From positions 1,800,501-1,864,500 of the forward strand of contig OX387200.1 in assembly GCA_947561715.1 (NCBI GenBank): a DNA stretch of 64,000 nt, read 5' to 3'. Positions 47,801 to 60,535 of this stretch are shown piece by piece; the first letter of the stretch is position 1, and each line of letters opens with the position of its first letter. The notes under the pieces were generated by a model, which saw only the letters and a program-made list of their open reading frames with translations, was not told the origin of the DNA and did not search any database. The translations under genes were made by a program, and so were the position numbers. The stretch is from Ascidia mentula. Its lineage: Eukaryota > Chordata > Ascidiacea > Phlebobranchia > Ascidiidae.

Positions 47801-50800
47801 CATATTTGCTTTAGAAAGTATGCGTGAGCGCCATTTTCTTTGGCTCTGGGGTTTCAAATCAAAACATAGATCTACAAAGACTTACAGACGAAGCTTGCGG
47901 CCAGTGGTTTTTCAACCAAGAAAGAAACCTTCAGCAACTCGTGGCTTCTTTTTCTGCATCAACCCAATCTAATGATGGAGATATTTTCGCTACAGTTTTT
48001 CAGGTTGAACCGGATAAAACATAATTATTGAATAGAACGTTTTCCTATTTATTTACATGTTGGTTACTTGCATGTTTGGTTCATTTTAAAAGTTTGGCGG
48101 CAAAGTTGTATAACTGAAACAACCTAAATACACCCTTTGAAACTTCAAGGTTGTACGCCGGAAATGCACCTTGGTGCCGTTTGGTTGTTATTAGTATCGA
48201 TAGAAGGATTCGCAGTTTCGCTGTTAACACTTGGTGACTTATTTGAATCACATAATTATGATATAATTATGTCGTAAGATTGTCAACGAAGTGTATGAAC
48301 TGACAAGTGGACTCGTTCTACAAAACTCCGTGGCAATCGACTCCACGATTGGCAACAATACAGCATTCGTGTTTAGTTATGAAATAAATCCACCCGTGAT
48401 CGTCTTAACATCTCCCTCACGTGAAACCTACTGCTCAAATTTAATACCTGGGTGCACTAGTGCTGGATTAATTGACAACGTGACAAAAACGATTGTCTTT
48501 AGCATTCCAGGGACAGCAGAGGTAATGAAATTATTGTGTGTGCATGTTTTGTTTTAGCGTGGAATGAATCTAAGTTATGTATTAGTGAGTTAATGTCCCA
48601 GAGCTAATGACTCGTGTTGTCGATTTTGAATACGATTGTCGCTTTATTGTTTTATTCCGTATAAATTGCTACGTTTTGTTCAATACATTTTTGACATTGT
48701 TGTGCTTTTTACCATTGCAAACCAACTTCAACAGCAACGTTTAAATCTTATTTGTCTGCTGTTTAAAACTTCGTTTGACATATCGTGGTTATTTTCGGCC
48801 ATTAAAAAATGTATCTCGCACAGCCATCTCACGCCATTTTTACATTCACTTAGACTGGTATATGGACTTACACCCTTAACTCAACGACAAATGAAACAAC
48901 GTCTCTAACTGTGACGTCGTCAGCTGCCAGTGGCTTGGTGGAGCCAGTGGTCGTCAATGGAGGTTACAACCCAGTGAATGACACCACTCAAGACGTGTTT
49001 GTGGTTAACGCAGAGGTGAGGACTTGACTAATGTGAAAATTGTCATTTACAAACCCGTTATAAACCAACATAACCCGTTAATCACAGTGTTTGTAACAAC
49101 AGTAAATATTTTTTTAATTTTTATTTTTTTCATGCAAGCTCATTTTAACAAATAAAGTTAGAAAGTAATTACATATTTTTAACTTTTGTATTTTTAACAT
49201 TCATTCAGATTTTTGTTGGGTTTTTGCCGGTCCTGGGAGTTAAAGTGGAAGCAATCATTACCTCATCTAGTGGAAGCATAACTACGCTTGAACTGTTGGA
49301 CAGAGGATCAGGTGCGTTTGAAAATATGCCACTTAACTATCGTTTGTAAATTTAGGCAAACCATCTTTAATTTACAACAAAATTACCGTAAAAAAATTAA
49401 TAACCTTTAACACCTAAATTACTCTTGAGCTTCGTGCTAAGATTTACCTACCATGCACTGAAACACCGAGGGAATGTCGATGTATGGTAGGCAAACACTT
49501 TGCCGAAAAACCCTGTTGAGCAGAAAACATGTAACATAGCCAAGTAATTATAGATTATATTCTTTTTTAGTTCCAGATGTTCGAGCCAACGATGGAGTTT
49601 ACTCTCGATATTTCATTCCCACAGAAATGAACAGACATTCGCTTCGTGTGAGTGTGTATATAACCAGATGTTTATAACGATCGAATCCACTATGTTGCCA
49701 TTCATATCTCCAATTTTTAAGGCTCTTCTAACCTTTCTATAACTTGAGTTACGGTAAGGATACTTACCTAAAGATTTTCTCATCTGAAAAAACCTGTTGC
49801 AATGCTCTTCTGAAATTCGTTTGGATGTAAAGGAATAAAAATAATTTTGTAAAATAAAATTATCATAGAAATAAAATAAAATAATCTTGCATTTTCTACA
49901 TGAGTCAGTATCCTCATAATAAAAATAAACTTGCACTGCGAGATTAAATATCTCAAATCAACGCTTGTTGCTATAGTTCACAAAACAAATGCTGTTTTAC
50001 AGATTGTGGTCAGAGGGAACGTGAGCTCATCATCCAACACAACAGAAGGTTCCTCAGCCGCAAGTTCAGCATTTGTTTACCAGGGAGGTAAGTTAACGTA
50101 ATCAGGCAACAACATCATGCTTGATTCAAAAATATCCTGATTATTAGAAATCTCAAATGTACAGATTGGTTACTGTATAATGTTTATTAAACTGTATACG
50201 ATCCTTGTAAATCGTATACGACCTTTTTTAAACAAAATGTGTTTATTTATTGCATTTTCACCGGAAGACCGAACAGTTTATTAATTCGTCGCTTTACCTA
50301 TTTTCAGTGTAATGTTCACGTTGTGTTGGCACTTTCTGGTATAAGATTTACTCCCACAAGAATCCAATATCATTTCAAACAACTTGAGTAATAGACAAAT
50401 AACGTAGTTAAAGAACGCCATGGATTGGTTTCTATCAAAAAATGTGAAGGCAAGATTCCTTTTCCGGGATATTTTGCTTCTGTACAGATTGCAGTTAGCG
50501 AGTCATGCAGAGAAAATGTTTGAAACACACCCAGAAAAAAATGCAGACGAGTGTACACACTATTTCCACCTGTGACGTCTTATCAGTGCAGCTGGTGATT
50601 GTGCCACTGTGCTAGCTGGTAGACTAGCAGCCCACATACCTTTCGGTCCACGTTGATCCGTTAGGTGCCAAACTCGGCACCCAATCAACTCAACAATTGT
50701 TATTGGAATTTACAGGCGTTTTGGTTCCCAACAATGTTGGAGTCAGGCCATCGCAAACCACTGGAATTTCATTTGAGGAAATTGGTTCCTTCTCCAGAAC

Positions 50801-52449
50801 GGTTTCCCCAGGGGGAATCCCCGTTTCCAGGTGAGTAAAGTAATTTTCTAACACATGTAACAACATTACGAACAGTTTTTACTGTTAAAGGGTTTCCGGG
50901 CCTGGATCAGACATCTTTCCCCCCAGCAGAATTCTGAACCTGAACGTGAAACGATTTATTGTTTACGAATCAGGTCTAGGTTTTGAGTTAACTTTTACAT
51001 CACCCGGTGACGACTTAGACATGGGAACAGGTTTGAAAAATTCCCTTAAATTGTAGCCGAGAGTATTTTAGGCATCTATGGATGCAGGTAAAAATAAAAA
51101 TGAGTCTGCTATTCCTCATCACCACAAAGTCACTCACGACGTTGCTACGACGTTCAACAACATTATAATTGTTGTCCCTCTTGCCAAATTATAATTTTTA
51201 CATATATTATATAATCATTAGGTTCACAGACATACGGTAGCTGTGATAGCCAAGTAAGGACTGCGCAGAGGGCGATCCTGCCAATCATGCGAAAGCATGA
51301 AACACTTCCGCGTCGTTTAATATCTTAACAATATTATTTTCAGCCTCTGGATATAATATTCAGTATAGTGTGGGCGGTTCTGCATGCTTTACGAGCGACA
51401 AGGAAACTTGCATGCTCGCCACAAACCAAAGTGTGGTATCGGGCGACATCTACCGGCCGAAAACTGCCGGAGAAGATGAGAGTTTTATTCTCAAGATACC
51501 GGATTCCTCTTCAAACAGTTTAATAAGGTTACCACCAATGTGTAAAGCAACTGATACTAACCTGTCTTTAAGGCAATCCTTTTATTCGTTACCAAAAGTA
51601 TGGAAGTCGTGTAGTGAATTTGAAGTAACAAAGAACACAAAGCATTAATATTTAAATGTTCGTAATTATTCGCTTTACTTACAAGAAATGACGCAAAAAA
51701 ACTTTTGATGAAGTCATTTCGTGTAACAACCCACAGGTTGGGAAACACTATTGTATAGTAATGTGTACATTTAATCTTGACGTACATGGCGATGAGGGTT
51801 AATACGCAATGAGGAACGTTATGTTTAAATTGCCACACGCCTTATATACTTATCTAATAATATGTTAGAAACATTCCAATTCGTTTCAATGTCAGTGAAA
51901 CATAACCTAAGCATTCTTTTCGTAGCGTCTGGTTCGCCATACAAGCTTTCGACGAGGTTGGAAATCAGGCAGAATTTTCTAATATTGCGTCTAAAACCGT
52001 AGTCAGGACACCACCAACAACAACAACAACAACTTCCAAAACAACCACCGTTACCAGCCCATCTTCCACTACCACCACAACCACCACTGTCGCCTCTACA
52101 ACTTCAACTTCCTTCAGTAAGCCATGTGACAAACGGATACTGACAACAAGTGTTAACCATGTTATGTTATAGGTTTTGGTCCTTATCAAATTTCCACATT
52201 TGCTCTGGGATGTGCGTTAGTGGTATCGATTCTCGCAGGTAAGCAGCTATGATAACTTGGATTTATGAGCACTAAAATGTTGCGACTGTCACTAAATACA
52301 CGTAAGGCTGCTCTTTGTAAATATTAGGGGTGACCGGTTGTGTTCTGTGCCGGAAGCGAAATACGAAGACATCAGGGAACGTGTACGAGAATGTACGTGG
52401 AACGACTCGCTACGCCAACAACACATACCACGTTACTGATACTGTGTGA
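44857..52449 (+). CDS. CLCA family protein (calcium-activated chloride channel regulator)
   Basis: Twenty exons: 44857-45030, 45218-45355, 45465-45612, 45769-45883, 46434-46599, 46776-47015, 47335-47559, 47614-47724, 47815-48003, 48279-48521, 48854-49015, 49209-49311, 49571-49647, 50003-50087, 50716-50830, 50891-51030, 51344-51527, 51926-52116, 52173-52238, 52328-52449 (2994 nt, 997 residues, in phase throughout). Order: signal peptide; CLCA N-terminal domain with the HEXXH zinc-protease box H-E-W-A-H-L-R-W-G (exon 4) and Cys-rich continuation; VWA domain with MIDAS D-V-S-G-S (exon 6-7); beta-sandwich and fibronectin-like regions; Thr-rich mucin-like linker (exon 18); one TM helix (exon 19); short tail with Y-E-N-V. 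CLCA proteins self-cleave and modulate TMEM16A-type chloride channels; membrane anchoring here predicts a cell-surface rather than fully shed form. Confidence 0.93.
50541..50593 (-). ncRNA. degenerate hammerhead ribozyme copy in CLCA intron 14
   Basis: On the minus strand: AGCTGCA, CTGATAA (one core change from CTGATGA), a long stem II region, GAAA, a hairpin, GTC and TGCA. The sequence upstream on that strand (to about 50700) still shows the family body. It is antisense to the CLCA gene and probably inactive. Confidence 0.6.
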
Positions 52450-53618
52450 TGTTTGTGATGTAGCATACGAGTGTTTGCTGAAAGTTTTCAAAATTGGTTT
52501 AATTGTTTTGTTATTGTGTGTTTGTATTCGTTATTTGCGTTGAACTTAATGGTGCTTGGGAAGGAATTTGCCTTTTTAAATTATTGTGAACGATTGCGAA
52601 TCAATATACGTAAAAATGATGTATCTTCTCAACGGTCTAGTTTTAATTAGTGATACCAACTTTATGTTCCGCAGCATAAACTTGTTTCTCATATTTTATT
52701 GCGTATCTATTGATGTTTTGTTTTATTTACCTGAACAAACCTAAAATATCCTTGTGCAGAAAAAAAATATTACAGCAAATTAAATAACACTGGATGCCTT
52801 ATTCATTGAACAAGGAAGGAAGGAAGGCCCAGTCAGAAATTATAGCTGTCGTATTACCGGGCCTTGCCAGAATTAATCGACAAATACCCGGGCTTTCCTT
52901 GACATTCGTAACACAGAGATATTTGTCAAAATTAGCATAGAAACTTGCGTGATAAACAAAATTCGCTTTTGGTGTATCAAAAACACCGCTGGAATTCGTG
53001 TCAACTACAGTTGAGTTACCAGAGGCGTATGATAGAAATGGCCGTATCTGCATAAATCGATGATGTATGATAGATTGGGTTGATAACCCCAAATATAATG
53101 CGGGTAAGTGGATTTATGCCGTCCTAGGTACGCAATTTGGTTATAGCAAAACTATGATCGACTTAACAGAAAAATAACTGAGAACGGCTTTTATTACACT
53201 GTATTTGCAATTTCAAGGTAATTACGTTAGCAAAACTGCTTTTGCTTTGCCGCAAAGAGTTTTTAAAAAACTTTCTACGTCCGAAGAAGTATACATTTCA
53301 CATATTTTTTTTTGTCTAAAAAAACACATGCATTTTCTTTCACAATTCGTAAAACAACGTTTACGAAATAATGAAAGAATAATATTGATGTTGGAGGACA
53401 CCATGTAGGTACGGATTATTAGAACGACGGCCAAAACGACAAGGAGGGAGATCATTCATGCGCAAAATCGGTCTTTTTCGAATGCGTGGCCTGCAGAAGA
53501 CTGTAGGCGACTTATATCTAAGGCAACCCAACTAGTATTTGGTGACAAGCATTAATCAATAACAGTAAGTGATATAAATGTGTGTATAAATGTATGTTTA
53601 TTAATTAGGAGGTCGTTA
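52450..53618. other. CLCA 3' region and transposon flank
   Basis: No further exon is recognised. The left end of the downstream DNA transposon should lie here, but I could not define an inverted repeat. Confidence 0.35.
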
Positions 53619-53682
53619 TGGGACGCACCAAAACAAAACGTTCGTTTTACAAACCATACCATAAACTTGCAAGAACACAGCA

Positions 53683-55770
53683 ATGGAAGTGGCACACAAT
53701 GTATGTGAGACATCGATGACTTCTGTCAGTTCAAATGAAGAAGTTGATGATATTTCCTTAGATAGTAATGACAATAAATCTGTTTGTAATACTTCGTCTA
53801 CTAGTAGTTCTGCACTTCATGACCACTCACAGTTGGAATTTTTGGAAAATCATTTTAGTGATGATGAATGTGACACCGGCATCCCTGCTATGTTAGATAA
53901 TTCCATTGATTGTGCAGAAAATTATGGTGTTGTTAGTGCATTGACCACATGGGCTCTTTCTGAAACAAATGTCCCTAAAGATTCAATTTCAAGACTTTTG
54001 CAAGCTTTGCACCATTTTCATAAAGAACTACCTCGATCATACAAAACTCTCATACCCAATCCCAACCTTACATATAGACCTATGAATGGTGGAAACTATG
54101 TACATCTCACCAACTGGATGTCTGGTTTGAAAGATCTCTTGAAATATTCATTTCAAGGCATTTCAGGAAATATTAGTTACTGTTTGCTCATTAATATAGA
54201 TGGCCTTCCTCTTTTTCAGCACACACCAGATTATAAATTATATCCTATTTTATGCTCCATATACAAGACTGTATCAAGGCCCCTTTGTGCTGGGATTTAT
54301 TGCACAGAGAAGTCTACCAATCGTGAAATGCCTGAAGGCGATGTATTTCTCAGGGAATTTTTAAAGGACATTGATTTTCTCTTTACTCACCCCATTTCAA
54401 CAGGCAGCCAAGTTTTCCAAATGGTAAACAAAGGTATTTACATTTGCGATGCACCTGCAAGGTCTTCACTCAAGAAAATAAAGGCCCACAGTGGATATAA
54501 TTCTTGTGAGAGGTGTCAAATCACTGGTCATTATGACTCAGTCTCACATCATGTATGCCTGCTAGGTTGTGAAAAGACTCCAAGAAAAAATGAAGATTTC
54601 ATTTCTCAAATTGATAAAAATCATCACCGTGGAACATCAATATTAGCTGAATTTGGAGTAAATATGGTGCATGGTTTTGTATTAGATTATATGCACTTAT
54701 GTTGTCTTGGAGTTACAAAACGATTGCTTAATTGGTGGAAAGGTGTCAGAAGGTATAATAAATTGGTAACTTTTCCAATGAATATTCCTCAATTTTTAAA
54801 CTTCTTCAGACAAAACCAAGCAAAGCTGTCAGCGACTGCTGTACAAAAGATGGATCAGCACATTAAACAATTCAAAGATTTCATTCCTGTAGAATTTAAT
54901 CGCAAAATGCGAAAACTATCTGAAGTGGCATACTGGAAGGCATCAGAGTTCAGACTTTTTTTGTTGTACACTGGATTTGTAATATTAAGGCACAAACATG
55001 TTATATCACCTACAAAATATAATCATTTTCTTAAATTCTGCATTTCTTTACGATTCCTTGTATATTCACAGACAAGTGATCGTAACTTAAATTTATGCAC
55101 ACAGTTGTTAAAAAGTTTTGTCACTGAGTGTCCAACTTTGTATGGAAAAGGTTTTGTGTCTTATAATGTCCACAGTCTTGTGCATTTGGTTGATGATTAT
55201 AAAATGTATGGTTCACTTGATTTAGTAAATAGCTTTATGTTTGAGAGTTTTCTTGGGGTGTTAAAAAACTATGTAAAATCTGGCTTTAAGCCATTACAAC
55301 AAGTTGCTTCTTACTCTCACCATGCAAATAGTAATGCTGTAACATTCACCCAGGCTAAATATAATAAGTTAAAAAAGGGTGGAGTTAGTTCTGTTTTAAA
55401 AACAATTACTACTATACCGATGCCTTATTTTGAAAATGCTGTTTATTATAAAAAGGCAAGACTGTACAGTGATTGTTTAATTGTGCCAAAATCCTGTGGA
55501 AATTCCACCATTAAAGTTGGAAGTGTGATTGCACATGTAGTTAATATTTGTGTCAAATCTTCATGCAAATATTTCATAGTGAGAAAATATGAGAGTGTCC
55601 AACCATTTTTTACGTCACCTGTTTGCTCGACCCATGTTGGAATTTTTGAAGTTGATCACTTAAGCTCACAATTGGAGTCATTTGTATTTGACTGTTGTGT
55701 TACAAAATGTGTTCTACTACCGTACAAGAAGAAGTTTGTTGCAATAGAAATGGTTCACACCACTTGTTAA
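53683..55770 (+). CDS. TNP2-like transposase of EnSpm/CACTA-type element
   Basis: An intact 695-residue frame. The Ser/Asp-rich N-terminal part is followed by a region typical of the animal TNP2-like family: Cys-Asp-Ala-Pro-Ala-Arg-Ser near residue 264, a His-Ser-Gly-Tyr-x-Ser-Cys-x-Arg-Cys zinc-binding pair shortly after, Asp-x-Met-His-Leu-x-Cys-Leu-Gly-Val, and a helical segment with Asn-Val-His-Ser-Leu-Val-His-Leu in the second half. The predicted role is DNA cleavage and strand transfer for transposition. An intact frame of this length suggests recent activity. Confidence 0.75.
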   Translation: MEVAHNVCETSMTSVSSNEEVDDISLDSNDNKSVCNTSSTSSSALHDHSQLEFLENHFSDDECDTGIPAMLDNSIDCAENYGVVSALTTWALSETNVPKDSISRLLQALHHFHKELPRSYKTLIPNPNLTYRPMNGGNYVHLTNWMSGLKDLLKYSFQGISGNISYCLLINIDGLPLFQHTPDYKLYPILCSIYKTVSRPLCAGIYCTEKSTNREMPEGDVFLREFLKDIDFLFTHPISTGSQVFQMVNKGIYICDAPARSSLKKIKAHSGYNSCERCQITGHYDSVSHHVCLLGCEKTPRKNEDFISQIDKNHHRGTSILAEFGVNMVHGFVLDYMHLCCLGVTKRLLNWWKGVRRYNKLVTFPMNIPQFLNFFRQNQAKLSATAVQKMDQHIKQFKDFIPVEFNRKMRKLSEVAYWKASEFRLFLLYTGFVILRHKHVISPTKYNHFLKFCISLRFLVYSQTSDRNLNLCTQLLKSFVTECPTLYGKGFVSYNVHSLVHLVDDYKMYGSLDLVNSFMFESFLGVLKNYVKSGFKPLQQVASYSHHANSNAVTFTQAKYNKLKKGGVSSVLKTITTIPMPYFENAVYYKKARLYSDCLIVPKSCGNSTIKVGSVIAHVVNICVKSSCKYFIVRKYESVQPFFTSPVCSTHVGIFEVDHLSSQLESFVFDCCVTKCVLLPYKKKFVAIEMVHTTC

Positions 55771-55839
55771 GCATAACGTTATGCTGCAACCTTTATCTTA
55801 CCAAAATTGTTTTTTTACAGGAATAAGCAAATTTTAACA

Positions 55840-57349
55840 ATGAAAAAGTACTTGTGTGTACAGTTTGCAAAAGGAGGGAAGACTGATATTGTTTATAAAA
55901 ATTGGATGTTGAACGACAACCTTTGCAAGTGGCCAAATGAGGGTCAAGTAGAAGAGCTTGCAAGAAGTAAAGCTCCTTGTATGGATGACTGGAAGACATA
56001 CAGCTGCAGCATTTTATGTGCATCTAGTAATGATTTTTTATGCTTGCTAAAATTCTGGACATATGGTGCTCTAACCATATTTTTTTCAGATTCATACGAT
56101 CGCTGTGCAACAAAAGCGTACACTACAAAAGAGGTAGAGTCTTCATTTTCAGAGAGTGACGACAATGAAATGGTGGCACCTCTCCTTAGAACAGACAGTT
56201 TTTCAATTCCTTCAAATGTGCCAAAAATCTTTACCAGTTCACCACCAAGGTATGCCCAAATAAAAAATAAAACGAAAGCTGCTATTAATACAAACTCTGT
56301 TTCAGCCCATTTGCTATTCCGAAAAAGATGTCACCTTGAAAAAAAAGAAGAGTGGAACAAGACCATTTAGCCAACATTTTTCATATGGTCATAAAAAACT
56401 CAAATGAGTTACAATCCATTCAAGTGAAGCTCATTGCAATGGAAAATCAACTGGTTAAGCTAGTAAACAAGGAAACAAAAGCTGCACCCTTGGTAATTAA
56501 TTTCAAATCAGCTAAAGAAGAACAGGAATTGGAAGTTATCATGGAGAGCATCAAGGTAGTTAAAAAAATGTTACTTAACGGCAGTGCATCCCAAACTTTA
56601 TTGGCTTACAGCACAACACAAAATAAAAACATTTTATATTTTGTGTTGTGCTGTAAGCCAATAAAGTTTCAAAAAACATTTAGCATTCAGTGGCACATCG
56701 AGGAGCATTTACATTACAATGTTACCATGAATATAACAAACTTGCATACTGAATACATAGGAAAAAGCTTGCAGTACCCTTTTGAATGGCACCCTGGTTG
56801 GGAATTACTTGTTGTTGTCTATAAAATCTACAAGGTATTTTGTGTTATAGAACCATGGTCGAATTGCTGAGATTGTTGAACGAGATTCTTTACGTGGGAC
56901 TATACGTTGTTTTTTGAAGCTGTTTCTGCACCGTGAACTTGCAATGAAATTTTCTTGGACGGGCATGGGAGAAAAAAGAAAGCCAAATTTAAAGATTTCT
57001 TTCAAGGAGCACAAGCTCTACTTGTTTCTGTTAAGTAAGTATTTCATATGTGACTATTAATTGCTACTGCATGTTGCTTTTAGCTAATTATTGTGAAATC
57101 TTATTTTGAGAAAGTTGTGCTCAAGTTCTTTATTTTTAGCATTGCATTTTGTTCAAAAAATTGTTTTTAAACTTAGATGTTCTACATCACACCAAACACG
57201 AAAACTTCGGGCATCAGCTGCCAAAGGAAATTCAAATTTGTTTGGCCAGTGCCGCAGATTGGGACGGAGGCAGGGAGCGGCGACGAAAGATCAGTTACAG
57301 CAGTAGTTCAAGCAGTGACACAATTCCTGTGACTGATGTGTTTGTGTAA
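55840..57349 (+). CDS. second transposon protein with DUF4806-like domain (multi-exon)
   Basis: The first frame, 55840-56370, opens with a segment typical of these accessory proteins (Lys-Asn-Trp-Met-Leu ... Cys-Lys-Trp-Pro-Asn). A coiled, charged part at 56352-56580 follows in another frame. A DUF4806-like region lies at 56850-57035 (Leu-Arg-Gly-Thr-Ile-Arg ... Glu-Leu-Ala-Met-Lys-Phe-Ser-Trp-Thr-Gly), then a basic/Ser-rich C-terminal exon ends at 57349. Exon borders are not certain: the frames must be spliced or the gene is damaged. A 32-bp inverted repeat interrupts it at 56593-56669. The role in transposition is unknown. Confidence 0.5.
56593..56669. repeat. 32-bp perfect inverted repeat with 13-nt loop
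   Basis: The arms AAACTTTATTGGCTTACAGC... and its exact complement face each other across a 13-nt A/T loop. Such a tight, perfect hairpin is typical of a recent template-switch event or a foldback insertion. Confidence 0.85.
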
Positions 57350-57844
57350 ACACAATAAATATTCGTTAAAACATATTGTGGTGGTGATGTTCCTGTTACC
57401 AAACATAGATATATATATGGGACATGTAAAACATTCAAGCAAGGTACATCACTGACGGTCGAAGTTAGGCCGGATGTTCACTTTCGTGTCATACCCCATA
57501 TATAGAAGTACGGGCAATCAATGGGAAGCATTTCTTGGGCCAAGCATAATGCTTTGAAAATTCGATTGTGGCCCGTACATAAATTTCTGACTGGGGGAAG
57601 AACCTCATGTTTGGACCATATATAAACTCGGTCGGAACGGAAAAAATCAATAGGTCACGGAACGCAACCTCGAGCAAACTTTACCCGTGTGGTTTTACAG
57701 CACTTAATCACAAGGCAGTATTTCCTTGCAACAATTGCTGTTCTGGTAATCAACTTTTTTAGTGTCAGTTGATGGAAAGTGTTTTAACCAAATATTTTCA
57801 TGTGTTCTCAAAAAACTGTGCATACGGACTTTACTTTATAGTAC
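57350..57844. other. intergenic between mobile elements
   Basis: No gene is seen. It probably includes the right end of the DNA transposon. Confidence 0.35.
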
Positions 57845-58487
57845 TGTAACGAATTTTATTTCCTTCACGTCACCTTTCACTTTTGTTAAGTATTGTATGT
57901 ATTTCATTGTTTTCACCTTTCTTGCTGGCACCTTGTAATTTCACTGTTTTCTTTCGTTGTTACCACCTTATTTATTATATTGTTTTACGCACGTATATTG
58001 CTTTTAAGTCTCGCATTTCACCTATTCTCACCACACTAGTTTATTACATTCGTCTCCCCTTTCCTATTATTTTACGCTCCGTTTATTTTTGTATGCCCCG
58101 GATGTGCCGCGTGTCGGAAAGGCGCATCCTGATTGGTTGGCGATTGCATGTAACGAACGATTTCCCTAAAAGGAGGAGTCTTCTTCTGGGCGTCGTGTAG
58201 TGAGCACCTCTGTTACGGTGTTGTGGATAATTGTGATCTTGGCCAGTGTCATTTGTACTGTTTTTATTCGTTTTATAGTTGAACACGACGTCCAATAAGT
58301 TAAATCAGCCTGGGTTACTTTGGCTTCGTGGTGAGCCGTTATTGCAGGGTTCTGGACAGTATCAGAATTAGGGAGGCAGTTTTGTGCAAAGTACCAAATT
58401 AGGTAGAAGGGTTAATTGGGGGATAACATCGCCACCCAAAAACATCTAACCGCTTAATTGCAAAGCTGCCGAAATAATTCCGTAACA
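57845..58487 (+). repeat. 5' LTR
   Basis: 643 bp, starts TG and ends CA, nearly identical to the 3' LTR. Confidence 0.9.
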
Positions 58488-60535
58488 ACTTGGCGAGCAC
58501 GCCAGGACCCTGTCACCACACCCGGCTGGTTTTACTGGGAAGACTCCCACGTGTATTTTGGTTTTATGATATTTTAAAGGTTGGTTTTTCTTAACAATGG
58601 CTTTTAATGTTTTAATGCAACCTCCGCCTTTACGGCCGGGAGCTGACCTAGGACAGTATTTTAATGTATTTGAGTCATATTGTACGACCGTCGAGGCCTC
58701 AGAAGAAATGAAACGACACCTGTTCCTGGCAAGCATTGACAACGACTTGAAATGGACAATACAAGAAAAAGACGCAAACTTGTTCGAGGTTTCCTACAAG
58801 GACCTCAAACAACGCGCATTGCGCCAAAGGGCTACTGGTCAACACGCAGAGCGTCAACGCGCCGAGCTGATAAGGCGCGTGCAATTACCTGGCGAATCAG
58901 CACGTGAATTCGTTTACGCCCTACAGGCACTGGGCGATGGCGCCTACAGCAACTCCGCTGAAGCTGCCCTTAAAAATGAGGTTCTGTACATTACCTTATT
59001 GCGAGGCTTGCAAGACCGGCGCCTCGCGGACACTATCCCGATCACCATCAAGTATGAGCGATCATTCAGAGCCGCAGCTCAAGTCGTTGTCAATACGCAA
59101 ACACCGAGCTTTGTCCAAGTCGCTGCGGTAAACACCAAAGCATCAGAGATGGAATTAGTACTAAAAATGTTAGAAGACATGGAGAAACGTTCCAAGGAAA
59201 AGAACACACAACTCGAGGACGCCTTAGCGACGTTACAAGCTCAAGTGGATGACATAAAGCGCGAACGACCACAGTACAACAACGTGCGAGCACGGACTTG
59301 CTATGGTTGCGGTGGACTGGGCCATATGCGGCGCGACTGCCCGCATACGGATATACACACAAGGGATGTCGACACGAGACGTCAAAACATACCATGTACA
59401 CCTTCGTTTTCCAGGTCGATTCGTCGCGCATCGGAGATAAAATGTCACTTCGACCAAAAACGTATAGCTCGAGATACATCCGAATATTTGGCGCCAAAGT
59501 CGGTGCAAAAACTCGCTACACCCCGCCGCATGCCCCACCACAACAAGGCGAAAGTGGAAGGGATTTTGGCAGAAATGGACAAACAAGGACTGATTCGGCC
59601 GTCTAAATCGCCGTGGAGCAGTCCGATCGTGTTGGTTCGGAAGAAATCCGACTCCCTGGAGGATGATCCAGAATGTCCATACAAAAGAGCGGATGAAGGC
59701 CGAGGGATTGAACAGGTTAACGCAGTGGACTTCAAAGCAACCATCGGATATGAACCGGACGAGCTGCTAGAGCGGCAGAGTAACGACCCAGAGCTAGCTG
59801 CTAAAGACGAACGACGATGGGACGAGGCGTTGCCAGGAGTAGTCGCAGCTTACAACGCAAGCGCCCATGAAGCAACAGGGGAAGCTCCGCACACCCTTTT
59901 GATCGGCCGACCGTTGCGCCTTCCGGCAGATTTATTGGGATCCCTCCGAGAAGATTCAAGACGATCTTACGGAGTGGAGATCGACCAGTTACGCGACGGC
60001 CTAGAGCTGGCCGAAGAAATTGTCAGGGGAAGTCTTATGACACAGCGCAAGCGTATGGAAGACCGCTACAACTTGCGACAACGGGAAAAGCCATACTCGA
60101 TGGGAGACTATGTGCTGTTAACGAACCCGGTCATTCCCGTAGGTCGGTGCAAGAAATTGCAGTATCCCTACAAAGGTCCGTACCGAGTGGTCGAAGTACG
60201 CGGGCCTGTGAACTATGTCATTGAAGATGGGACTGGTAAACAACAGACTGTCCATTTCAATCGACTGAAACCGACCACAGATACATTCCCAATGCCCGCT
60301 GAGCAAACGGCAGAACCTCCGCAGGCCGAAGATCAACAACCTACGTTGGTGTATGTATTTAGGCCACATACAACCAATGGAGAGTGGACAATGGAGAGGT
60401 ATCGAATTCACCGGATAATTCGGGCGGATGCAGAAGGTCTACATGGACCCGACGCCGGCCAGTTCGATTCTCGTCGGAGACACACGTGTAGACCAATGTC
60501 CAACAGGAGTAGGACAATTCTTGGGTTGGGGGGAG

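Larger units (their letters stand above)
53619..57349 (+). mobile_element. EnSpm/CACTA-like DNA transposon
   Basis: Limits given are those of the coding part. Two genes on one strand: a TNP2-like transposase and a second protein ending in a DUF4806-like domain, the usual pair in animal EnSpm/CACTA-like elements. A TTTTTTAGTG motif at about 57755 could be a CACTA-type right end, but no matching left end was found. Confidence 0.7.

Noticed and set aside
58000-58200. Open frame of 105 codons, repeated exactly at 60574-60891
   Set aside because: It lies wholly inside both LTRs and is non-coding repeat sequence.
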